Positions 9,373 to 20,105 of a stretch of DNA of 64,000 bases are shown here, piece after piece. Under the pieces are notes generated by a model that saw only the letters and a program-made list of their open reading frames with translations, ran no database searches and was not told the DNA's origin. A program made the translations under genes and the position numbers. The stretch's first letter is position 1. Every line of letters starts with the position of its first letter. Origin of the DNA: Lepidodermella squamata (taxonomy: Eukaryota; Gastrotricha); the NCBI GenBank assembly GCA_047495785.1, contig JBLDXI010000042.1:3038001-3102000 (forward strand), read 5' to 3'.

Positions 9373-11490
9373 TCAATCATCGTCTGAAGATCCCATCGGA
9401 AAAACCGCCGACGGTATTCGCCGAGCCCCGGCTTTGATCGGTGACCACAACAAAATCCCAATCAAAGCGTTCGAAATCACAAGAGAAACTCCGCTAACCG
9501 TTGCTATGAAATCGGCCTGATTTAAAGCTCGAAACGAACACGCCGCAAAACTGGCCCCGAATGAGTATAAAACAGTCGCGGCAAACGCAGCAGTTCGAAC
9601 AAGGTCAATGTCCTTAGTCGCAAAGTGGCCGATTCTCTTCGAAATAGTCTGCATTGTTACAACAGAACCGATAAGTAAAACTAGCCAGTGAATCGAGACT
9701 AGAACTGAAATAAAAATTTCTCCCGATGTCGACTCGCAGATTTTCTCGTAAATTTCCCGCTGGGTATCAAGAACTTTGTCGTAGAAAATTTCCGAAAATT
9801 TTTCCGATTTTACTGGCAAACTTAACGAAGAATACCAAGCGCCGAAAATAGCTCCATTCAGTACGGTGATTGAAGCCTGCCCGGCTATAGTCAGCTTTTC
9901 CTTACGTTCGTAAGAAATTTGAGCCAAAGTCCTAGCTAGTCGTGATGATCGGCGCCTGTGTCTACTTCTCCGCCGACCAGGGGGTGGATGCGGAGGTGGG
10001 TTGACAACCTTCCCATGGGCATCGAAGCTTTTCTCAACGATTTTAACCTCATGTTTGTACAGCGCCATTCTGAACAACAAGAAGCCGCCTAATAGGGACA
10101 TTCCGATCGCGATGAAAATCGGGTAAATTGGGCAGAAAATCAGGTCCAAATACCATTCGGCAGTTGGTGACCCGGCAAAACCCGATTGAAATAAAAAACT
10201 CGAAATCGCCGCTAAATCAAGAAAAATCGCGCCTAAAACGCTTAGCGACTTGCTGTACGGTAGTGAAACAGCTATTTTCGGGTTATTTCGGTCAGTGATC
10301 AGGTAGAAAATAATTCCGATTTTGAACAAGCATAACGAGCCGCTGATTATTAGGGCGGCCGTGAAGCTTTGCCGAGACATGTAAATGAAGCTGGAATCGA
10401 TGTTTAGCGGTTCCGATGGCGGTAAGGTCACGCAATAATTAATCGAGCAATTAACACGAGGTCGCGTTTGATTGAACGCCCTCAAATTCGGCAATGTGGT
10501 CACCCTGCGAAATTGCGCCTCTTGCCAGCCAATAATCAAATTTTCGTCCATATCATTCGAATGATTTTCTAGGCTTGACTTAACCAAAGTCGAATTGCCA
10601 GCGCTAGATTGAATGGCTAAGGATGTCCGATAAACTGCGGCTTGCAAATGTAGGTCACCGTAACGTTTTTCACCCGTGAAATTTGAGAATTTTGAAAATC
10701 GGTCAAAATTAAATCGCCCAATCCATAAAACAGATTTTAGTTGTTCGGCAAGCATTTTTCGGGAGCAATAACTCGGAATTTCCGGGTAGCTCGGGTCGAG
10801 CCCAGCTTCGGGTCGCGCGATAAATAAATACCGTGACCCGGTAATACCCGATCGGTAAGTCGCGCACAAAAACGTCGCAAATGCCGCTCGGCTTGAAATT
10901 TCAATTAAAATTATTCTAGCGTCAGATATTGCGAGAGATTTCACCAGATTTCTCTCCTCGTCCTCCGCAACTCCAAGCCAAGCTAGCGTGACATTCCCGG
11001 CAATTAACATAGCAGTCGCCAGTCGGGTATTACCATTTGAAAGGTCCGAAGTGGTTGTTAAAATTCCGATTTTTTCGAATTTCGCCATAAAAGCGATGAA
11101 GTAAGCTCTTTGGTTGATTGAACTGCGAGAATTCGATCTCATAACATTGTCCGACTCCACATTTACCGGGTCCATTCCTAATTGATTGAAGAAAATTTGA
11201 TCGATGTTTGATATTGTCGGGGAAACCGTAATAATTCCGCCATTGGAGCCGGTGATTTTTCTCGAAAATTCGACAATATTTTGCGGTGAGCAAATCGCCA
11301 TTGATTCGTCGCCGAAACCGTCGAATTGGCTCAGCTGGTGGTTGATTGTCGAGCATTTATCGGCGTCGACGTGGGGCAGTAAAAAAATTACGCTCAGTTC
11401 AGTGATCATCGCCTCGTTTTTGTCGGTTATGAATGAAATGACAGTAATCAAGCTGATAGCAAGCCATGACTTTAGCATGTTATTTAGCAA
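9373..11490 (-). CDS. class C (GABA-B-like) G-protein-coupled receptor, intronless
   Basis: 705 aa in one uninterrupted frame. An N-terminal signal peptide (about residues 1-27) is followed by an extracellular bilobed ligand-binding region of the periplasmic-binding-protein type (about 30-370). Seven hydrophobic segments follow. TM1 is near FTAALIISGSLCLFKIGIIF and TM3 near FIAIGMSLLGGFLLF. The intracellular loop after TM3 is rich in Pro, Arg and Ser (PPPHPPPGRRRSRHRRRSSR), and TM7 is near SGVSLVISNALIGILLW. The layout matches class C receptors without a cysteine-rich domain, the GABA-B arrangement. The natural ligand cannot be read from sequence. It is related to the receptor at 26764-29046 and to the partial one at the right end but quite divergent from both. 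Lack of introns in a gene of this size suggests a retroposed lineage or intron loss. Confidence 0.75.
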   Translation of the reverse strand: MLNNMLKSWLAISLITVISFITDKNEAMITELSVIFLLPHVDADKCSTINHQLSQFDGFGDESMAICSPQNIVEFSRKITGSNGGIITVSPTISNIDQIFFNQLGMDPVNVESDNVMRSNSRSSINQRAYFIAFMAKFEKIGILTTTSDLSNGNTRLATAMLIAGNVTLAWLGVAEDEERNLVKSLAISDARIILIEISSRAAFATFLCATYRSGITGSRYLFIARPEAGLDPSYPEIPSYCSRKMLAEQLKSVLWIGRFNFDRFSKFSNFTGEKRYGDLHLQAAVYRTSLAIQSSAGNSTLVKSSLENHSNDMDENLIIGWQEAQFRRVTTLPNLRAFNQTRPRVNCSINYCVTLPPSEPLNIDSSFIYMSRQSFTAALIISGSLCLFKIGIIFYLITDRNNPKIAVSLPYSKSLSVLGAIFLDLAAISSFLFQSGFAGSPTAEWYLDLIFCPIYPIFIAIGMSLLGGFLLFRMALYKHEVKIVEKSFDAHGKVVNPPPHPPPGRRRSRHRRRSSRLARTLAQISYERKEKLTIAGQASITVLNGAIFGAWYSSLSLPVKSEKFSEIFYDKVLDTQREIYEKICESTSGEIFISVLVSIHWLVLLIGSVVTMQTISKRIGHFATKDIDLVRTAAFAATVLYSFGASFAACSFRALNQADFIATVSGVSLVISNALIGILLWSPIKAGARRIPSAVFPMGSSDDD

Positions 11491-13217
11491 TTGAAATGCG
11501 AAACTGTTGTTCTAGAGAGATTTACTTTGAATTGAATATTTAAGAAATGTGTACCTTATAACTTGCGTCTTTGGAGAAGATAATCATAAGAAAATGCCGG
11601 GGTGACAGGCGTAATCTTTACCTGCTTCGCACCACAAGATCGATTTTCAGACACTTTTTGCATCTTTGCCGCCAAGGTAATTGGCAAGTGCACTTTGCCA
11701 CGCTAGACGCCCCATAGGTAATTACAGGTAGGGTGTATCATTTTCCACCAATTATTATCACCAAATTTTGCGATAATTAAGCAAAATTTGATTAAGAATA
11801 GCTATACGGTTTTAAAATATCGCCAACAAACGGGGAGAGAAATGTTTAAAAATAGAACTATAGTGGGATTTCATATCAAAAATAGTTAAAATTCTCGCGC
11901 CATAGTTTGGCGTGAATTCAGACTGCTTATAAAAGGAACAATCCATAAAAATGTGTCATTTAATATTTTTCTAAAAACTTTCTAATTTCAAAATTTTCTA
12001 AAACTTTTTGTAAGCATATCTCTTATAGGTAGTGCACCACGTTTTTTTAACAAAATTGTTTTTCAAATAATTGTCATGTTCTTGTTCTCTAATTAGGTAT
12101 CTAATAATAATCATAGGTGGGCATTATTCGGAAAATCGCAGAAAAACTGCAGAATTGTATGAATTGTATGATAATTTGAAAAATGGGCCCAGCACTTAAT
12201 TTTTCAGATTCTTTACGATTTCGGCGTTTTCGTTTTTTGGTCGATACTGATGCCCTCCCTGAACCTAGAATTTTGTATTTCAGCTATATTTGGCGCTCTA
12301 AGCTACGTAGAAAAATTATCGATGTTGGGTTTCAAGACGGCTGATATCGGAAAAATCACCGATTTGTAAAAACGATACTTGGAATCGATATCGGCTCTGC
12401 AAGCTAAGTATTACTCGTAAACTGACCGCTTATAGCTTATAAACTACGCGTAATATGAAGATCTATCAGTTAGGCCTGATAACAAAATATTTAGATTCTA
12501 GTGAGGGCATAAAACTCGAAAAACAAAGTGGAAATATAGCGCTGGAATCTCAAAATTAATGCTGGAACCATAAATTTAGGGTGCGCACTTGCCAGATCCT
12601 TGAAAAATGCAAATTGGCAGATGAAATTTTCATCTTTTGGCTCAGCTTTCACTTTTGGTTTCAAATTTTGTTTCGCTAAAATTGTATATGTAATGTCCCA
12701 AATTAAAACGCGGCAAATTCCTGTAGTTAATTTTACACCTTCCGCCACCTCGAAAAGTTCTTCAAAGTCTACTCAGAGTAAACAAGCCCCATACCGCAGT
12801 TACGCCGACTATCGCGATATAGCATGCGTTATCAATTGCGATAATCACATGTCCCGACCGGATGCAGGCGCGGCGAGGATTAAAACCGACATCGGTAGCA
12901 AGAACGGCGGTTCCGGTAAAAATTACCACGCGCGCGCGCGGCGCCGCCTTAAAACTTCAAAGGCCGCACACATGTTACCGCGTTTATGGTACACGATAGC
13001 GATGTCCCGTTATCAGCTAAAAATAGCAGCCGGCACCTAAATTCCGCATCTTTGCTACCAGTCCTAGCTTTAAAGAATTGAAGTTATTAATGAATAGGCG
13101 ATTCATTTATTTCCTTACGACCTGGTTTTGGCGCGCGCAGGCATGTTTTTTTTCCTTTCGAATTTCTTCTCATCACTATTATCAGTCATAAAAAAAATTA
13201 CGTTATACACTTTTCTA
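11491..13217. other. intergenic with a dispersed short repeat
   Basis: Contains one copy of the CGATATCGG repeat (12345-12405). An open frame at 12600-13040 has no recognisable motif and is not supported. The promoter of the receptor at 9373-11490 should lie just right of 11490, but no clear TATA box is seen. Confidence 0.4.
12345..12405 (-). repeat. dispersed CGATATCGG repeat, copy 2
   Basis: Reverse complement of the unit at 16558-16616: GATATCGGAAAAATCAC, GATTTGTAAAA, CGATACTTGGAATCGATATC, GGCTCTGCA. Other copies are at about 1840-1932, 33487-33552 and 41943-42010. Confidence 0.7.
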
Positions 13218-15334
13218 TCGTGCACATTGGGCATTATTATATAGTGTGCACGACGGCCGTGCACGATGAAAATGTCAGTCTCACTTTTGTCAGGCTTTAA
13301 AAATCATTTCGGTCGATTTTAAAAATAACCGGGCAGAATAAAACGGTTAAATTTTATATCAGCATTATCGGGCTAAGGAGGTCTATGTAATGGATCAGAT
13401 CATTTATTTACAATTTGTCGCGTTTAAAATTTAGCTGTGCACGACGGATCTTGCACGACCTAGTAAGGACCAGTAATTAAATCGCCGATAATTACCGCGC
13501 CCGTACTCAAACATATATAATATAGGGAATAGTGCGCGCACCTTGATTGAGGTTATTAGCGCGCGCGGGACGCTGTACTCAAACATGAAACCGTATTTAT
13601 TACCTTATAAATCGGTAAAATCAGAAATAATATTTCTTGTTTTGAGATTTTAATTTTAATTTTTATTGGACGCGCCTCCTTCGTCGGCGCGAGCGCGCTA
13701 TTTTAATTTCTACCAACTGACCCATCCTTCTCATTTCTACATTTTTGATCTATAGCCATCAAGGCCGAGAAGCGTCCAATTGGGTCTGGTTTGTTGCTAC
13801 TAAAATCGGGAAAATCAGACAAAATATTATTACCTTATTTCTTGTAATTTTTGTTTAATTTTTTGTGGACGCGCCTCCTTCGTCGGCGCGAGTAATATTT
13901 TTAAATAATTATTGGGAGCGCTCAGCGCATTGTTCTTGCGTATTTGCGGTTTCATTTTAACTCTTTAATTCAATCTGGGACACGCTCCCTGCGGTCGCGT
14001 GTTCGTTTTAAATTGGGTCATTTATTTTCTCTCGTGGCTACCTCATTTTTTAATCTGGTTTATTTATTGTCTTCAGGGCCATTGCTTGATAATTATAATT
14101 GAGATAATAGGTAAAATCAGGAATAATTTTTTTTACTGGACGCGCCCCCCTGCGGTCGGCGCGCATCCCTGTTTTTTAGGGTCATTTATTGTCTCTTTGG
14201 CCGCAAAGAAGCGCGTGCGCAATAATAGTGACCTGGGTCATTTATAATTGTGTCAGGTCAATTATCGGAGCGCGCCTCCCTTCGGTCGGCGCGCACGTGC
14301 CATCTTCTGGGTTTCGGTTTTTTACCGGGTTAGGAATGTGACCCAGGTCATGAAATTATTACGGGAGCGCGCCTCCCTTTGGTCGGCGCGCATATGCCTT
14401 TATACAGGGCTTGAGATTTTATTACAGGTAATGGAATGTGACCTGGGTCACGTTTTTTGGCAGGGCCGGGCGGACGCGGCAGGGGTCTCATTAATTTTAC
14501 GCGGCAGCCCTATGGAATCCTAGTGGGCTGCCGCTGCGGCTGTCGTGATCAACAAAAAAGGGTGTTTTCCTCTATTTTCGGAAAAAGTTGAAATTTTCAA
14601 AAAATCGTAGAAAATCAACGGTTTATGACAGGGCAATTTGGAAATCAGATTCCAAGAGACAATTTGCGACTGAATATGGAAAAAATTAGCAAGACGTAAG
14701 CACACCTCCACAGCGAATAAGCGACAGGTCTATTGATGTCTTATCAAATGAAAAATGGGTGTTATTTTCAATAATTGTAATTTTCATATATATTTAAATA
14801 AATTTAACCAGAATCAAATGGACGCTTCTCGGCCTTGATGACTATAGATCAAAAGTGTAGAAAGAGAAGGATGGGTCAGAAAGGCATCCTAGTTATCTAT
14901 TTTTTTCGTAATTTGGAATTTGCATATTTTACGGCTATTTATAATGGCCTTGTTCCTTCGGTCAATCTCTACAAATTTGAAATGAAATGATGAAAAATAG
15001 GTGAACAAATTTCTCTGGCGCCTTGACCTATATTTCGGAATACGCGCGCACTCAGGTAATTAGCGTGGCCGACTATATTATTGCTGTTAATTATGGGCTG
15101 AATTTTATATAATTTTTATCTCGCTGATTTTTCACTCGATTTTCATCGGGTAAAATTTGTTAGTCTCCGCTTGGCGAATATTATGTGGCTGCAAATTTTC
15201 AATTTTTTTAAATTAAAATTGTGAGAATTATAGCGTTTTGAAATTTTAAAGTACTGGCATGTGTGAATGACCTAGTGCGTGTGCACGATGGCCTGGTAAC
15301 AGTCGTGCACACTAATATTAGGCACTGTGCACGA
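13218..15334. mobile_element. 2.1-kb composite inverted-repeat element
   Basis: The outer ends are inverted copies of each other. The left end reads TCGTGCACA...TAGTGTGCACGAC (13218-13258). The right end read inward gives the same words (15334 back to about 15290), including AGTGTGCACGAC. A second inverted pair lies inside: a roughly 65-bp block with CCCATCCTTCTC, TTTTGATCTATAG and CATCAAGGCCGAGAAGCGTC at 13730-13790, repeated inverted at 14814-14878. GC-rich hairpins fill the middle. No transposase frame was seen. It could be a fold-back or Helitron-like non-autonomous element; the class is uncertain. Confidence 0.55.
13668..14391. repeat. array of GC-rich hairpins (GCGCGCC-loop-GGCGCGC)
   Basis: At least five copies of a short palindromic unit, stem (G)CGCGCC / GGCGCG(C) with an 8-11 nt loop such as TCCCTTCGGTC, at 13668-13691, 13867-13890, 14138-14164, 14267-14294 and 14364-14391. 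A weaker relative (CACGC...GCGTG) lies at 13979-14004. Loops vary (TCCTTCGTC, CCCCTGCGGTC) while stems stay paired. Confidence 0.8.
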
Positions 15335-15511
15335 AAAAAAGTGCGCTTGCATCATTGTGTACTAAACGCATAGATAAGTAAAAAATGATGACTAAACGCG
15401 CATCAGTTATTGGGTCTTCGTCGTTAAAAAAATCGCGCCGATTCTCTAAGGAAATTTATTACCAATAACTGGAATAATTATTGCTTTTTCATAGATTTTT
15501 AATAAATTACT

Positions 15512-16132
15512 ATGCATCGCCATTTTCCGACCGATAGCGCGTCAAACAAGCGATTCCGTTCGAATGAAAACATCGAGAATAACGCTGAAATTTCGGCGAT
15601 GAGTACTCCGTCGAAATTTATGACCCTTGCGCAACTCTACCTGCCAGTTAGCCGCATCGCAAGCCCTGATGACCCGGTTCAATTTGATTACTACGAAGAC
15701 GCGACTAATAATAGCAACGACCGAGACCAGTTCGAGCAGTGTCAAATCAGTTTTCCTGAGATAGAAAGCGAGGAGGATGAAGCTGAAGAAAAGCGCGCGA
15801 GTGTGATTTGCTGCCATTTCTGCTCGACTGGTTTCGCTACGCCTGAACAGCTTCACCGTCACGAAGTTGCCGAGCATTCAGCTACGAATTTCAGTTTTAC
15901 TTCAAGCGAGTCGGCGAATAATTCTTCGATAAATTCGACGATTAATTCGACGACGACGGCGGCGGGTAAATTCAACTGCCCGGCGTGTTGCGGCGATTTT
16001 AGCGCCACGTCAGAGTTTTTGCGGCACCTGGTTGTTGCGCACCCTGAGACGCGCCAGTTTCCGTGCCCGGTTTGCTGGCAGACCCAGTCGACGCTGTTCA
16101 ACATGTACTGCCACGCGTTGTTGCACTATTGA
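15512..16132 (+). CDS. C2H2 zinc-finger protein, three fingers
   Basis: 206 aa in a single exon from ATG to TGA. An acidic, Ser/Asn-rich N-terminal half (about 1-98) precedes three C2H2 fingers. Finger 1 has Cys101, Cys104, His117 and His122. Finger 2 has Cys156, Cys159, His172 and His177. Finger 3 has Cys185, Cys188, His201 and His205. The last two are separated by a short linker (PETRQFP). Zinc-binding residues and spacing are canonical (C-x2-C-x12-H-x3-4-H). A nuclear DNA- or RNA-binding regulator is the usual role; the target is unknown. It sits just right of the hairpin-rich element. Confidence 0.75.
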   Translation: MHRHFPTDSASNKRFRSNENIENNAEISAMSTPSKFMTLAQLYLPVSRIASPDDPVQFDYYEDATNNSNDRDQFEQCQISFPEIESEEDEAEEKRASVICCHFCSTGFATPEQLHRHEVAEHSATNFSFTSSESANNSSINSTINSTTTAAGKFNCPACCGDFSATSEFLRHLVVAHPETRQFPCPVCWQTQSTLFNMYCHALLHY

Positions 16133-16763
16133 CGCGGCCCGCGACCAAATCCTTGCTGGTGAATATGTGTGAATTTGTGAAAATTATTGCTCAATGATGA
16201 TTCGCTCCAACTTCCTTTCCTTCCCATTTTATGTACTTTACGTGCCGTGTAAATACGTAATAGATATACATCGCTCAACAATAAAGCTGACAGTTGATCA
16301 ATTATTCTGCATTTTTCTAGAATCTTTCCAACAAATTCACCATGAAAAGGGCATAGGAAAAGGTTACGCGTCCAAAAATGACCTAGAAAATGATAAAAAA
16401 AATCCTAAATTGAGAGGGCAATACAATCAGGGTTTCACCGCTACATTTTCACTGATTGTGGCTATTCGAATTTTAAATTTTCATGTTAGTCAATAGGTGT
16501 CAATATTATTCGTGTTTTACGCTGTCGGCCATCATTTTACGAGTTATACAGAGCCTGCAGAGCCGATATCGATTCCAAGTATCGATTTTACAAATCTGTG
16601 ATTTTTCCGATATTGAAATTCCAATAAGCCAATATAGAAAGTGTTACTGCCAAGCTGATGGTACTAGGTAGCTCTTATAAAAACCAGGATCTTGTGAGGC
16701 ATCAGTATGCGAAAATCGAGAAACAATCGGGAAAGGAAGCTATTTAGTGCCGAAGCCTCAATC
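16133..16763. other. intergenic with a dispersed repeat
   Basis: Carries the best copy of the CGATATCGG repeat (16558-16616) with a related extension to about 16700. No gene is supported. Confidence 0.4.
16558..16616 (+). repeat. dispersed CGATATCGG repeat, copy 3
   Basis: Words in order: GAGCCGATATCGATTCCAAG, TATCGATTTTACAAATC, GTGATTTTTCCGATATTGAA. The copy at 33487-33552 matches in the same orientation and also shares following words (CCAATATAGAA / CCAACATAGAA), so the repeat unit is longer than the core. Confidence 0.7.
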
Positions 16764-17140
16764 GGGTCCCCCACAGAGCAGCAGGCTTTAAAGCAGGGAA
16801 AACGCACTAAACAGTCCTCTCAGCAGGCGCTCAGGCTTAGCCTCTGATTTTCAACCAATCGACTAACATGATGGTCAGCTATTCTAGCTTTTCACACTAA
16901 AAATTGAGGAACATAAGTCATCAAAACTCCGTAATGTGACTCAGACCTCACTTTGGTCGAAAAAGTCGTTTTTCGAAATTTTTTCAAAATTCATAAGCCG
17001 TACTACTAAAGTCATGATGAGTCCATATTCAGAAAACTACGCCGAATTTTATCGTAATTAATTCGATTTATTGTTGCGTGGCGTTTGCACCGCTTTTTGA
17101 GTTTATCCTGCTTTGAAGCCTGCTGCTCTGTAGGGGACCC
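16764..17140. mobile_element. hAT-like MITE with 8-bp target duplication
   Basis: Inverted ends GGGTCCCC-CACAGAGCAGCAGG (left) and CCTGCTGCTCTGTAGGGGACCC (right, from about 17119), with a second paired block (CTTTAAAGCAGG / CCTGCTTTGAAG). It is flanked by the direct repeat CCTCAATC at 16756-16763 and 17141-17148. 377 bp, non-coding. Confidence 0.85.
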
Positions 17141-17323
17141 CCTCAATCGTTTGCTCGTCTCAAATATCAAATCTCAAATCTCAGCGACGTGATCCTATTT
17201 TAAAATTCGGATAGAAAAATGAAACCATAATAAAATATTTCCAATAATTCCAATTAGGTTCAATTATGTATTTCAGTTTTCGAGTCAAATAATGTTCACT
17301 TTCTAGGCTTTCCCGATTTAACC

Positions 17324-17605
17324 ATGAATTTTCAAATTACTTATGAAAAATATTACATCCTTATAATATCATGGCTTATTTATTTCAAAAACTTTCAAAC
17401 TCTGCACCATTTTATTATTTGCACGTTAGAATTATTTCAAATTGCAGGGTGTCAATCAGGTGACATTGTAGAGCAATATTTTGATGATTCAACATTAAGG
17501 CGGAATTGTCAGGCCGAAATTTTGCAGCACGCCAGGCTGATGCAATCCTGCGAATCAGTTGTCTGTATGGACGGATGTGACGCGTTGCAGCTGGTGTTGC
17601 AGTAG
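17324..17605 (+). CDS. possible small cysteine-containing protein (hypothetical)
   Basis: 93 codons from ATG to TAG. The last 52 codons, after an acceptor-like TTTCAAATTGCAG at 17446, read GCQSGDIVEQYFDDSTLRR and then NCQAEILQHARLMQSC, with a CMDGC motif before the end. That is five cysteines in a helical-looking domain. The N-terminal part is hydrophobic and might instead be intron, in which case a first exon lies further left and was not found. Not recognised as any family. Kept at low confidence because only composition and the acceptor support it. Confidence 0.3.
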   Translation: MNFQITYEKYYILIISWLIYFKNFQTLHHFIICTLELFQIAGCQSGDIVEQYFDDSTLRRNCQAEILQHARLMQSCESVVCMDGCDALQLVLQ

Positions 17606-18719
17606 CTTAGTAGTGAGAAAGAGAGGTTCCGCTTGTTCGGCTGATTTTTTAAAAGTCTTTTCAATGCAGTGAGAAGAGCACGTGCTGCACCACTGGCCAC
17701 CACAAACAGCATATCGTTGTTTTTGCTGCTAGTTTCATTTACTCGATTATGTTTGAACATTCTCAGCAAAGATAAATATGATGTACGATGCACGAACAGC
17801 ATGACAATTTCTTGAAAATCTCCCTTCCTTTGAGAATTCACGTCATTTTAACCTAACTAGAGGTTTCTTTCACTATCAATTATCAATTGTAAGGTTAAGA
17901 AAAGTCAATAATATACTGTCCTTATAGTTCTTCCTTAATTTTTATTGAAAATCTCTTGAGGTTTCCTAGCAAGGCTTCGCGCAAGGCGTCCGGTTAATTC
18001 AATCAGAATGAGGTTTCCTATAGCTGATAGGTAAGGAACCAGGAACCCGAATAAGATTTGCAAATCTTGAATCAACTTCATCTATTCGGAATTTCAGGTA
18101 GGCTTGAGATAGTTATAACTTGGGGTAGTTTAAAAGGCTTTTGAAAACTTGACCTGATTTCGCGGACACTAATATGTACCCTTGTAATTCTGCTGCAATA
18201 TTAGAATTATAATCCACCCGAAAATTGTCTAACGTATTTACCCTATAATAATAGTAGCATGAAGTGGATCTTTTTCAAAGGGTTCAACAATTTATTTCTA
18301 ATGAAATTAGTTGCTGAAAATAAAGATAATCTTGCAGAATCCTAATTTTCTGTCATGCATGCCATGTCCTTAAAATTGCCCCTTTAAATTTTTTTTGGTA
18401 GGAAAGGATAGGTCAAGGCTAGCCATTGGTCGATAATATGTCAATAATTTGGAAAAAATGACTTTAAATTGAGAAATATGCTATGCCTATTTGGCCTGAT
18501 TTTTCGCTTCTTTTTAATACATTCAATAGATATTTTTTGTCGGATTTCAACAAAAAATAATGTTATTGTTAGATCAGTGTCAAGCGGGGTTGAAGTACGT
18601 AATATAAATAGCTCTCGCTTAGTCACCCTTTCTTATACACAGATAAAAATGACGAATTATTAAAGCCAGTGCAAAACCGACTAACTATTCCGCCTATTTT
18701 TAGGCTAGTTTTTTGCAAA
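17606..18719. other. intergenic, nothing recognised
   Basis: No supported gene or repeat. A TATTTTTAG acceptor-like site at about 18693-18702, just before the next gene's ATG, suggests a 5' UTR intron ending there. Confidence 0.35.
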
Positions 18720-19430
18720 ATGGATCTTCGTTTAAGAAAGACTGACAACAACGATTCCGAGGCTGGTAGCGTCAAGAGCCAGCCGATTTTCAGCACGCCG
18801 AAGCCGATGGATTACGACATTCCTTCAACCTATACAGCCCCAGCTTCGCCAGCTACAACCGATTCGACCTACATCGACATTCTAGGAACGCCAACGCAAC
18901 CGATTCGCATGCATAGCAACAACAGCGAGGAAGCCGAAATAATCGACGAAGCCAACGAAAGCAGCGCCGAATCTCACAATTCTACGTCGAATTTTGTGAA
19001 AGAATCATCGAAATCTCCGAAAATTGCCGGGGCCTACAGAGTGGTGAATGGGCGTTATGTCTGCCAATTTTGTGATAATACCTACGGCGCCAGGCGGTCT
19101 CTTCGCGACCATGAGCGTAAAATGCACCCCGAGCAGCTGGTCAACGCGCCTTTCTCGTGCAGCCGCTGTTCGTTGTCGTTTTTCAGCAAGGTGTCCCTGG
19201 CGGCGCACGTGCGGTGGTCGTCGCTGTGCCGCAAGTCGCAGCGTGGCGGCGGTAAGGCGACGAGTGGCGGCACGCCTAGCAAGCGCCGGTCAACCGATGA
19301 GAATATTATCGCGCAACTCGATGCCATGTCGCCTGTTTCAACTACCAGATACGTTAGTCATTTAAAATTATTGGCTGCAGCCTTTCATACTTCATATTTA
19401 TTTTTCATTCAATTCGAGCTGGAAACGTAA
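18720..19430 (+). CDS. zinc-finger protein, one C2H2 and one C2HC finger
   Basis: Start chosen at ATG 18720 (MDLRLRK), the first ATG after a probable acceptor, giving 236 aa. The N-terminal 100 residues are Ser/Thr/Pro/Asp-rich and probably disordered. Finger 1 has Cys115, Cys118, His131 and His136 (YVCQFCDNTYGARRSLRDHE). Finger 2 has Cys147, Cys150, His163 and then Cys170, with a 6-residue gap instead of the usual histidine spacing, so it is atypical. A basic tail (RKSQRGGGK, SKRRS) follows. The end after SPVSTTR looks unlike coding sequence and may be intron read-through, so the true C-terminus could differ. Finger 1 resembles the single finger at 23565-23825 (both RV..GR-like lead-in, then C-x-F-C-x-N-T-Y/F). 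Confidence 0.65.
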   Translation: MDLRLRKTDNNDSEAGSVKSQPIFSTPKPMDYDIPSTYTAPASPATTDSTYIDILGTPTQPIRMHSNNSEEAEIIDEANESSAESHNSTSNFVKESSKSPKIAGAYRVVNGRYVCQFCDNTYGARRSLRDHERKMHPEQLVNAPFSCSRCSLSFFSKVSLAAHVRWSSLCRKSQRGGGKATSGGTPSKRRSTDENIIAQLDAMSPVSTTRYVSHLKLLAAAFHTSYLFFIQFELET

Positions 19431-19754
19431 TGCGGACACTTGTTTTCGGTTTTAAAAACAAAAAACTGGGTTCCGAAAACGTAGCCAATTTTTTCCGCTT
19501 GAAAAATAGTGCAGAATCTTTATAATAACGAATTCGTATGATGCCAGCAAAAAACGTTCTCTATAAAATAATAGTTCACTACAAACGAGAGTTTGCTTGA
19601 TTTAGCTTTATTGGGATTTTCTCGATTTTCGGCACTGATCCGATTCGGCTGAAGATTCACGATAGGAGTCATCGCATGGAGAATTATATTCTTCAAGAAT
19701 TTCTAATTTGGCTTCTTAGCCTTCATTTCATTGCAGTTAATCGACCTTAACCAA

Positions 19755-19810
19755 GCCCTAACCCTAAACCTAACCCTAACCCTAACCCTGACTTCTAACC
19801 CTAAACCCAA
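19755..19810. repeat. interstitial telomeric-type repeat (CCCTAA)n
   Basis: About seven to eight CCCTAA hexamers, several with one-base variants (CCCTAAA, CCCTGA), inside unique sequence. This suggests TTAGGG-type telomeres in this species and insertion or repair at this site. Confidence 0.8.
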
Positions 19811-19819
19811 CTCTTTTTT

Positions 19820-20105
19820 TAAATTAAACCTGCCGAGAGATATCGCGATTTAACCGAAGAAATTAAACATTTACAGGAGAAAACCCCGATGGTAACTGGT
19901 TCGGCAATTTTCGGTATTTTGCCCGCTTGGACCAAATTACTGAGGAATTTTTTACCCCATCCACAAGTGATATGATTGATTACTATTCCAGTGATTTATT
20001 TGAAATTTTTCAACATTTTTCTGGCCATGAGATGTGACTTTCATTTTAGAGTTTCGGAACCATTTTTTGCTAACGTTACTTACGTATGGGACACGCAGTT
20101 TGTAT
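19820..20105 (+). repeat. dispersed repeat family R1, copy 1
   Basis: Shares ordered words with 22806-23177: TTTAACCGAAGAAAT, AAAACCCCGATGGTAACT, GTTCGG.ATTTTCGGTATTT, TTTCTGGCCATGAGA, and a terminal TATGGGACA. Copies also lie at 34700-35010 (minus) and 38840-39140 (plus, eroded). The last word resembles the terminal repeat GTGTCCCA seen at the other end of longer copies, which fits a Tc1/mariner-type MITE. Confidence 0.65.

Noticed and set aside
12600-13040. 146-codon open frame
   Set aside because: Composition looks non-coding, contains a CG-dinucleotide run, and no homologous copy or motif is seen.
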